NCBI GenBank assembly: GCA_022013615.1
Contig: JAKLQB010000837.1
Coordinates: forward strand, 1 to 6,199
DNA length: 6,199 nucleotides
Origin: Desulfobacterales bacterium
GTDB lineage: Bacteria; Desulfobacterota; DSM-4660; Desulfatiglandales; Desulfatiglandaceae
Direction of reading: 5' to 3'
The notes beneath the pieces were generated by a model. It ran no database searches and had not been told where the DNA came from. It was given only the letters and a program-made list of their open reading frames with translations. A program made the translations under genes and the position numbers. This document shows, in pieces, positions 1 through 4,878 of this stretch (position 1 is its first letter; each line of letters opens with the position of its first letter).

Positions 1-141
1 GAGTATCTTTGCGAGGGGGAGAGGGTGTCAGGGTTTATGGTACAAAAGATTAGCGAGGAAGGTATTATTCTCATTAGGGGAGGCGTACGCTTTTCTGTCC
101 CCGCACCTAAGGTCAAATTTTCCTTAGATCAGGGAGGTTAA
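1..141 (+). CDS. C-terminal end of a probable MshK/PilP/GspB-like secretin partner (5' truncated)
   Basis: Frame 1 is open from the window edge to a TAA at 139-141, giving 46 residues; the start lies outside. The visible end reads as a small beta domain: EYLCEGERVSGFMVQKISEE, then GIILIRGG and VRFSVPAP. The pattern (a short turn with 'G..V.G..V..I...G..L..GG..F.VP') is what the C-terminal domains of PilP, MshK and GspB/PulB proteins look like. Those are small periplasmic or inner-membrane-anchored proteins that contact the secretin or the assembly platform. Position supports this: in Msh loci a short mshK gene sits directly before the secretin gene mshL, and here the secretin starts 78 bases downstream on the same strand. 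Only the tail is visible, so the family call is an inference and no symbol is given. It could also be the end of a GspC-like protein. Confidence 0.55.
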   Translation, partial: EYLCEGERVSGFMVQKISEEGIILIRGGVRFSVPAPKVKFSLDQGG

Positions 142-210
142 CGAAAAATAACAGTTTTCGGTCGGGCACTGACTATCTGTTTTGGATGAATAAACACTAT
201 CTGAAATTTT

Positions 211-216
211 GAGGAG
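211..216 (+). promoter_or_regulatory. ribosome binding site of the secretin gene
   Basis: GAGGAG, three bases before the ATG at 220, supports that start. The core sits slightly close to the codon. The surrounding TTTGAGGAGA is repeated exactly before the first prepilin gene (2071-2080). Confidence 0.75.
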
Positions 217-219
217 ACC

Positions 220-1722
220 ATGTATAACCCTAAAAGATTCATAAAGAGATCCTGTTTTTTACTTTTTGTTGTTTTTGGCCTTGCCCCCGGATGCTCTTTT
301 ATAGAGCCCCGGCCGGTGATACAGAAAGACCTTGATGAGATACAGCCCAGGGACATAATTCAGAGAGAAAAAGAGGTGAAACCTCCGGGCCCACCGCCGT
401 TTTCAGAAAAGCTGAAACCGGCCACTACAGGTCTGACAAAACAGACAAAGCTTTATTCTCTGGTTTTTGAAAAGGCCCCTCTGTCGCAGGTTATCAACGC
501 AATTACCAGTGATACGGATTTGAATATCTCTGTGGAATCTGCAATCGATCTTGAAAGACCGGTTACTGTGAAGTTGAAAAACGTTACCTTTAAAGAAGCC
601 CTTGACATGGCCGTAGTAAAAGGTGCCGATTATGCCTGGAAAATAGAAGATGACACTCTTTATATAAAGAGATTTGAGGAGAGAATTTATCACCTGGACT
701 ATCTGGATATGTCCGGGGAAGTGGAGATTGAAGTCGGGGGTGACATGCTGGCCACCAGTGTCAAGGATGCAGGTGTGGCCGGAAAATTTCTGATTAAGGG
801 TAAGAAGACAGTTGAAAACACTGATGTCTGGGGAGAGGTGCGGGCAACACTGGAGGCGCTTAAATCAAGTAACGGTGTTATACGGGTAAACCGGACCGCA
901 GGCATTATATACATGGCGGATGCGCCGGGGAAGCTGGCATGTATGGTTCAATTCCTGGATTCTCTGTCTGAAGCCTTGCACAGACAGGTATTTATTGAGG
1001 CCAAAATCATGGAAGTAGTCCTTAAGGATAACTCCAGGTACGGTATAGACTGGTCAAAGCTGAACGTTGCATTCAAGTCAGACCTGGGTTTGCTCCCTGA
1101 CAGCTTATTGTTAGACTTTAACAGGGGCGGAACTATTGTTCTGTCAGATGAATCCGCGTTCGCTGGAATTCTTGATTTTCTGAATACCCAGGGTGACGTA
1201 AGTGTCCTTTCAAATCCGCACCTTACCGTAATGAACAGGCAGTCAGCCTTAATGACCGTGGGGATTCAGTTTCCTTATGCCGACATAGATGGTGTGGACC
1301 GCGATAACTACACCAATGTGACGACCTATGGAGTGAACATCAAGCGAGCGGTTCTCGGCCTTCAGTTGGGAATTACACCCCAGATATCGCCAAATGGAAT
1401 TGTCACACTCCATATCGTGCCTACCATAACGAGAATCATGGGAGAGGAGAAGATTGATCTTCCAACTTCGGGTACAACGGCCCAGACCATTTCCAACCCG
1501 ATCATAGCTCTTGAGGAAATAGCCACTATGGTCAGGGTAAGGACCGGGAACTCGGTGGTATTGGCCGGCCTGATCAGCCAGATCAGGGAGTTAGACCACG
1601 AGGGGCTGCCATGGTTCAGCAAGATCCCTTTTATTGGGGCCTTGTTTAAAAACATTGAACAATCACTGGAAAACAAGGAACTGGTTATATTTATTACTCC
1701 ATATATCAAGAACGTCACATGA
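220..1722 (+). CDS. mshL: MshL-like outer-membrane secretin (type IV pilus / type II secretion family)
   Basis: This 500-residue secretin would form the gated outer-membrane ring through which a pilus or pseudopilus works. Residues 1-24 are a signal peptide (basic start, then SCFLLFVVFGLAPG) ending at Cys25, so it is probably a lipoprotein; the lipobox LAPGC is not ideal. A proline-rich linker (about 27-70) leads to an STN (secretin/TonB N-terminal) domain at about 78-150, with LVFEKAPLSQVINAI and the VTVKLKNVTFKEALD segment. An N1-like subdomain covers about 200-250. The secretin domain runs from about 255 to the end: VFIEAKIMEV at 257-266, VSVLSNPHLTVMNRQSALMT at 327-346, GNSVVLAGLI at 443-452, then GLPWFSKIPFIGALF at 462-476 and NKELVIFITPYI at 485-496. 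The lone STN domain, lipoprotein signal and size fit MshL (also PilQ) better than GspD, which has N0-N3 repeats. The upstream MshK-like gene agrees. The secretin fold is certain; MshL versus another type IV pilus secretin is less so. Confidence 0.9.
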   Translation: MYNPKRFIKRSCFLLFVVFGLAPGCSFIEPRPVIQKDLDEIQPRDIIQREKEVKPPGPPPFSEKLKPATTGLTKQTKLYSLVFEKAPLSQVINAITSDTDLNISVESAIDLERPVTVKLKNVTFKEALDMAVVKGADYAWKIEDDTLYIKRFEERIYHLDYLDMSGEVEIEVGGDMLATSVKDAGVAGKFLIKGKKTVENTDVWGEVRATLEALKSSNGVIRVNRTAGIIYMADAPGKLACMVQFLDSLSEALHRQVFIEAKIMEVVLKDNSRYGIDWSKLNVAFKSDLGLLPDSLLLDFNRGGTIVLSDESAFAGILDFLNTQGDVSVLSNPHLTVMNRQSALMTVGIQFPYADIDGVDRDNYTNVTTYGVNIKRAVLGLQLGITPQISPNGIVTLHIVPTITRIMGEEKIDLPTSGTTAQTISNPIIALEEIATMVRVRTGNSVVLAGLISQIRELDHEGLPWFSKIPFIGALFKNIEQSLENKELVIFITPYIKNVT

Positions 1723-1752
1723 CGGTTTGGTTTTTTGGAAAAGCATGATAAT

Positions 1753-1781
1753 TTTTGTCACAAATATTCCGGCTTTTGTCA
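1753..1781 (+). repeat. tandem TTTTGTCA repeat, 21-base period; candidate activator site
   Basis: TTTTGTCA occurs at 1753-1760 and again at 1774-1781, exactly 21 bases apart, which is two turns of B-DNA, so both copies face the same side. The first copy is also half of a dyad, TTTGT-C-ACAAA (1754-1764). The pair lies about 165-190 bases upstream of the -24 element, a normal distance for enhancer sites of sigma-54 activators such as PilR/NtrC proteins. The TGTC core recalls published PilR sites, but the match is partial; the role is inferred. Confidence 0.45.
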
Positions 1782-1884
1782 TAAAAATTTTCCCATTCCT
1801 CAAAATCAACTCAAAATGACCCGAATGGCTCATTATTACCCCCCCGAAGAACAGCCCAAATAGGCGCACGTCTGTGAATCGTCC

Positions 1885-1945
1885 GCCGATTTACTAAGTC
1901 TATTCAATAAGTTACCTCTTTTAGAACTAAGCCTTTTAAATCGGC
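1885..1945. repeat. 9-base inverted repeat ending in the -24 promoter element
   Basis: GCCGATTTA at 1885-1893 is the exact reverse complement of TAAATCGGC at 1937-1945, with 43 bases between the arms. The right arm overlaps the GGC of the sigma-54 -24 element. A short direct repeat, ACTAAG, lies at 1893-1898 and 1926-1931. A regulator bound to both arms could block or bend the promoter, but an inverted repeat this size can also arise by chance. Confidence 0.4.
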
Positions 1946-1957
1946 ATCTAATTTGCA
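1942..1957 (+). promoter_or_regulatory. sigma-54 (RpoN) -24/-12 promoter of the first prepilin gene
   Basis: The sequence is CGGCATCTAATTTGCA. It has the invariant GG (1943-1944) and GC (1955-1956) separated by exactly 10 bases, GGCAT in the -24 box and a perfect TTGCA in the -12 box; the family consensus is TGGCAC-N5-TTGCA. Transcription would begin near 1967-1969, giving a leader of about 120 bases before the prepilin ATG at 2088. Pilin genes are classic RpoN targets activated by PilR-type enhancer-binding proteins, so the position makes biological sense. The -24 box differs from consensus at its first T and final C. Confidence 0.75.
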
Positions 1958-1993
1958 TAAAAATAAAAAAGAAGTTCATAATTTCTTAATAAG

Positions 1994-2015
1994 CAGGGGC
2001 AAACTCAACCCCCTG
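1994..2015 (+). promoter_or_regulatory. leader hairpin 1 (6-base-pair GC-rich stem)
   Basis: CAGGGG (1994-1999) pairs with CCCCTG (2010-2015) around the ten-base loop CAAACTCAAC. It would lie in the transcribed leader about 25 bases from the predicted start of transcription. No T-run follows, so it is not an intrinsic terminator. GGGGCAAAC faintly recalls the start of c-di-GMP (GEMM-I) riboswitches, but the rest of that motif is missing. The role is unknown: perhaps mRNA stability or part of a larger fold with the next hairpin. Confidence 0.4.
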
Positions 2016-2028
2016 GCGTGATGAAGTG

Positions 2029-2048
2029 TTCCTGTAAGGATACAGGAA
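2029..2048 (+). promoter_or_regulatory. leader hairpin 2 with GGA loop; candidate CsrA/RsmA binding site
   Basis: TTCCTGT (2029-2035) and ACAGGAA (2042-2048) form a perfect 7-base-pair stem closing the six-base loop AAGGAT (2036-2041). CsrA/RsmA proteins favour ARGGAU with GGA displayed in a hairpin loop, and this matches that core exactly. A second GGA (2076-2078) lies inside the ribosome binding site, 38 bases downstream. One CsrA dimer could therefore bridge the hairpin and the ribosome binding site and block translation. The structure and core are seen; binding is inferred. Confidence 0.6.
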
Positions 2049-2073
2049 AAATACAAATACTTTATTTAAATTT

Positions 2074-2080
2074 GAGGAGA
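2074..2080 (+). promoter_or_regulatory. ribosome binding site of the first prepilin gene
   Basis: GAGGAGA lies seven bases before the ATG at 2088, which selects that start over the in-frame ATG at 2097. The site contains a GGA that could double as a CsrA contact. Confidence 0.8.
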
Positions 2081-2087
2081 GATAAAG

Positions 2088-2669
2088 ATGCTTAAGATGA
2101 AACCCAACAGAAAGAGCGAGGCAGGTTTTACCCTGGTGGAGATCGCCATCGTTATGGTCATTATCGGACTCCTGATCGGTGGGATCCTCAAGGGACAGTC
2201 CATGATCCAGAATGCCAAGGTAAAGCGGGTGGTGAAACAGGCAGACGAACTAAGGGCTGCCGTGATGTCGTTTTATGACAAATACGGTATGTATCCCGGG
2301 GATGAGAATAAGGCCCTCATACCCCCAGGAAATGATGCGGAAGGTAACGGAACCGGACAGATTGATTATGGAGAACGATTTGAGGTGTTTAGGGATTTGG
2401 AGCTATCAGATCTTATTAGCGGACATTACAATGGAACAAGCGATATGCCCAATCATGCTTTTGGTGATAACATAGTACTCTATTGGACAGATCCTCCAGG
2501 GACTGCGACACGGCCAAGCCACTATTTTTTGTTGTACAATCTTCCTTCGGAGGTTTGTTTGGAAATCGATATGAAATATGATGATGGCATCTACAATACC
2601 GGTTCGATTTCAGGAAGCGCAGCCTATACTGCTAATACTAATATCGCAACTTTCTATTTGCTTTTTTAG
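2088..2669 (+). CDS. type IV prepilin / pseudopilin, candidate main subunit
   Basis: A 193-residue prepilin. The leader MLKMKPNRKSEAG ends in the Gly13 required by prepilin peptidase. The mature protein (180 residues) would begin at Phe14, which the peptidase normally N-methylates, with the conserved Glu at mature position 5 (Glu18) and a hydrophobic assembly helix (about 14-40: FTLVEIAIVMVIIGLL, then IGGILKGQ). The helix continues with AKVKRVVKQADELRAAVMSF into a soluble head. The YDKYGMYPGDENKA segment (63-76) and the IDMKYDDGIYNTGSI loop (160-174), possibly metal-binding, recur in a widespread pilin group whose members often lie in Msh-like or type II secretion loci. It has a single cysteine (157), so no internal disulfide, and ends in the hydrophobic NIATFYLLF. 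It has its own sigma-54 promoter and a structured leader, and the next prepilin follows after 85 bases. That regulation suggests a major pilin, but a pseudopilin role is possible. The 3' half is noticeably more AT-rich than the 5' half. Confidence 0.88.
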   Translation: MLKMKPNRKSEAGFTLVEIAIVMVIIGLLIGGILKGQSMIQNAKVKRVVKQADELRAAVMSFYDKYGMYPGDENKALIPPGNDAEGNGTGQIDYGERFEVFRDLELSDLISGHYNGTSDMPNHAFGDNIVLYWTDPPGTATRPSHYFLLYNLPSEVCLEIDMKYDDGIYNTGSISGSAAYTANTNIATFYLLF

Positions 2670-2754
2670 TATTATTATTTAAAAGGCAAACTATATTGTG
2701 CCCTTGTTTACAATTCATAATCCTGTCCGGTCCTTGTAAAAGTGGGAGCTATAA

Positions 2755-3633
2755 ATGAAAGCCCCTCTTTTTCCATCCCTTAACAAACATGGCTTCACCC
2801 TGATCGAGATCGCCATCGTCATGGTCATCATAGGCCTGCTGGCGGGCGGTGGTGTATCCCTTATGGGCATGCTTACCCAACGGAAAGCTCGAAACGAAAC
2901 CATTGATTACCTGAAAGAGACGAAAGAGGCCCTGATAAGTTATGCCAGCATCAATGGGAAACTGCCCTGGGCAGACACAGACGGAGATGGCAGTCAGAAT
3001 AACAACGCCACTTCCGGAACTTTGCCCTACCTTGACCTTAAGGTGAGGCCAAGCGATTTCTACAAAAGAGTGCTCAGGTATGAAATAAACAGCAATCTGG
3101 GAACTGACAGGCCAACAACCTGCAATGCTCTCAAGACAGGCCTTTCATCAGGACCGAGGGTCATAGATGGTGACGGCGCAGCTTCCTCATTTTATATAGC
3201 GGCCATACTCATAAGCTCTGGCCCTATGGATTTGGACAGTGACGGGAATGTCTTTGACGCCATCACATCCGGCTCCCATCAGGGAGACAACACGGACGGT
3301 ACCCCTAACTATATCAGGCATCCGCCTATCGATACCTTTGATGATCTTGTCGTTTATATTGGAGGTAATGAATTATACGGCAATTTGTGTGAGTACCTGA
3401 CACTTGCGGTGAATAACGGGACAGGAGAACCAACTGCGTATGTACGAGATGCGAATCAGGGAATTGACCTGGGGAGTATCGGCGGTGGAGGCTCTGCGCT
3501 GTATGAAATCATATCAGGAACCAGGATCGAAATCTGGAGTACAGCCGGCGGAGGTGGAAGTATTATTCCCTCCGACCCTCCGACTCCTATTTGTCTTGCC
3601 GGCAATGGTTTTACCATTACAATCCCCCCATAG
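2755..3633 (+). CDS. large type IV prepilin / minor pilin with Asp-rich calcium-type loops
   Basis: A 292-residue prepilin. The leader MKAPLFPSLNKHG ends at Gly13; the mature form (279 residues) starts FTLIEIAIVMVIIGLL with Glu18 at mature position 5. The assembly segment is almost identical to that of the upstream prepilin, whereas the heads are unrelated. The head has DTDGDGSQNNN (74-84) and DLDSDGN (159-165), both resembling calcium-binding Asp loops, a GTLPYLDL segment and RVLRYEINSNL (105-115), a pattern common in large minor pilins. The C-terminal part carries two Gly runs (IGGGGS at 242-247, AGGGGS at 264-269) and a Pro-rich stretch. Cysteines are at 123, 212 and 280. The start is supported by GGGAG at 2744-2748, six bases before the ATG. 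I see no separate promoter or strong terminator in the 85-base gap, so it is probably co-transcribed with the first prepilin. Its size suggests a minor or tip pilin, which is an inference; calcium binding is unproven. Confidence 0.87.
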   Translation: MKAPLFPSLNKHGFTLIEIAIVMVIIGLLAGGGVSLMGMLTQRKARNETIDYLKETKEALISYASINGKLPWADTDGDGSQNNNATSGTLPYLDLKVRPSDFYKRVLRYEINSNLGTDRPTTCNALKTGLSSGPRVIDGDGAASSFYIAAILISSGPMDLDSDGNVFDAITSGSHQGDNTDGTPNYIRHPPIDTFDDLVVYIGGNELYGNLCEYLTLAVNNGTGEPTAYVRDANQGIDLGSIGGGGSALYEIISGTRIEIWSTAGGGGSIIPSDPPTPICLAGNGFTITIPP

Positions 3634-3660
3634 CCCGTTGAGGCTTTTCCCTTATCCCCA

Positions 3661-4878
3661 TCAATAGGCCTTTCCAAAATCGCCGATCACATCATAAAGT
3701 GGCAGCAGGATAGAAAGGAGGATCAGGCCGAAGACGCCTCCTAAAAGGAAGATGGTCATAGGCTCAAAGGCGTTGACCATTACATCGACAGATCTTTTGA
3801 CCTCACCGTCATAATAGTCGCCCAGGCGTTTGAAAGAATCATCCAGGGTGCCTGTGACCAGCCCATTTCGAACGGCCCCCAAAAGTAGCGGGGGAAAATC
3901 TCCTGCATTCTCAAAGCCTTCAGCGAGCGTCTGACCGAGCTGAACCTCCTGATGGACCATGGCCAATTGGGCTTCAAGGTGCCGGTTACCCAAAACACCA
4001 TCTGTCAACATCTTGAATATGTCACTGATCTTTATGCCAGCGCTGTACATGGTTGCAAAGTTATGGCTCAACCGGGCAAAGGCCACGTTGCCAATAACGT
4101 TACCTATCATTGGAAATTTCAGCAGGTATTTATGAAATATTCTACCTCCGCTTTGGGTCTTTTGAAAAATGTAAAGGCCGGCGATGGATGCGAAGATCAA
4201 ACCGATTATCCATGGCCAATTTGCCCTCAGGAAATCACTTGTCTCAAGAACAGCTCGTGTGACGCCAGGCAGATCAACCCCCATCTCATTCAAAAGCCCC
4301 GCCATCTGAGGCAGGACATACCCAACCCACACAGCAATTACAGCCGTGATGGCAACAGTAATGAAGCAAGGGTATATGGTCGCCCTTTTGATAGTTGATG
4401 TGATGCCTTCCTTCCATTCAAGAAAGTCGGCCATGTCTTTCAGGCATTTTGGTAACATGCCTGATTGTTCCCCTATCCTTATTACGGCCAGGTCGAGTTT
4501 GGGGAAAATCTTAGGGAACCGTTTCATTGCCTCATATAGAGTTTTTCCGTCTTCCAGAGCGCCTCTTATCTCTTCAATGGTCTTCTTGAGGGCCTTGGAA
4601 GGGATTGTCCTGGCGTTTTCATCAAGGCCTGTAAGAACCGGCAAGCCGATATCCAGGGTCTGTGAAAATCTTCGATAAAATTCAATGATAATTCGTGGCT
4701 TGACTTTGCCCCCTGCAAGTTGGCCGGCCAGGCTGCTTTGCTTGATCGGATTGCTCTTTACAAGGGTAAGGCCCTGTTTTATAAGGCGGCCTTCAACATC
4801 GGCAGCGCCCAAGGCAAATACTGTTCCCTTGAGAAGTTTGCCTGCACCATTTATGGCCTGGTAACTGTACCTAGGCAT
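3661..4878 (-). CDS. gspF: GspF/PilC/MshG-type inner-membrane platform protein
   Basis: A complete 405-residue polytopic protein that forms the inner-membrane platform on which the ATPase acts to extract prepilins from the membrane. The N-terminus MPRYSYQAINGAGKLLKGTV is typical of the family. It has two repeated T2SSF domains (about 66-190 and 268-393). The first begins FYRRFSQTLDIGLPVLTGL and contains the GEQSGML signature (136-142); the second begins ARLSHNFATMYSAGIKISD and has NGLVTGTLDDSF (338-349), where the usual Glu of 'GE.TG.LD' is replaced. Likely membrane segments are about 171-190, 222-239 and 373-395, the last beginning after the conserved EPM (372-374). Its ATG overlaps the end of the ATPase gene by 8 bases and has no strong ribosome binding site of its own, so translation is probably coupled. 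The family is certain. Whether it is best named MshG, PilC or GspF depends on the rest of the locus; the MshL-like secretin favours MshG. Confidence 0.95.
   Translation of the reverse strand: MPRYSYQAINGAGKLLKGTVFALGAADVEGRLIKQGLTLVKSNPIKQSSLAGQLAGGKVKPRIIIEFYRRFSQTLDIGLPVLTGLDENARTIPSKALKKTIEEIRGALEDGKTLYEAMKRFPKIFPKLDLAVIRIGEQSGMLPKCLKDMADFLEWKEGITSTIKRATIYPCFITVAITAVIAVWVGYVLPQMAGLLNEMGVDLPGVTRAVLETSDFLRANWPWIIGLIFASIAGLYIFQKTQSGGRIFHKYLLKFPMIGNVIGNVAFARLSHNFATMYSAGIKISDIFKMLTDGVLGNRHLEAQLAMVHQEVQLGQTLAEGFENAGDFPPLLLGAVRNGLVTGTLDDSFKRLGDYYDGEVKRSVDVMVNAFEPMTIFLLGGVFGLILLSILLPLYDVIGDFGKAY

Larger units (their letters stand above)
1723..2087. other. 365-base gene-free control region between secretin and first prepilin
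   Basis: I see no credible gene here: open frames on either strand are short, lack good ribosome binding sites and resemble nothing I know. The stretch is more AT-rich than the flanking genes. No clear hairpin plus T-run terminator follows the secretin stop. In order it contains a pair of TTTTGTCA repeats (1753-1781), a C7 tract (1839-1845), a long-range 9-base inverted repeat (1885-1893 with 1937-1945), a sigma-54 type promoter (1942-1957) and a leader of about 120 bases with two hairpins and a ribosome binding site. These parts are listed separately. Confidence 0.7.

Noticed and set aside
1839..1845. C7 tract as a phase-variation switch
   Set aside because: It is outside any gene and more than 90 bases upstream of the promoter, so slippage would not change a reading frame or promoter spacing.
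1663..1869. Minus-strand open frame of 68 codons across the end of the secretin gene and the gap
   Set aside because: No recognisable domain and no convincing ribosome binding site; about a third of it is antisense to the conserved secretin C-terminus.
1994..2060. Possible c-di-GMP (GEMM-I) riboswitch
   Set aside because: Only GGGGCAAAC resembles the motif. The GACGCAAAGCC segment and the second receptor helix are absent.
2021..2095. A 24-codon open frame (MKCSCKDTGKIQ...) in the prepilin leader whose stop lies just past the prepilin start
   Set aside because: It has no ribosome binding site before its ATG and overlaps the GGA hairpin by accident of position. A leader peptide cannot be excluded, but nothing supports it.
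2674..2710. Possible terminator between the two prepilin genes (AAGGCA...TGCCCTT)
   Set aside because: The stem is imperfect, with a bulged C, and no T-run follows, so co-transcription of the two prepilin genes is more likely.
3634..3660. Bidirectional terminator between the converging genes
   Set aside because: The 27 bases contain no stable hairpin with a T-run; only a 4-base pairing (TTGA/TCAA) is possible.
3952..4398. Plus-strand open frame of 148 codons
   Set aside because: It is the antisense shadow of the platform protein gene, which has unmistakable family motifs on the other strand.
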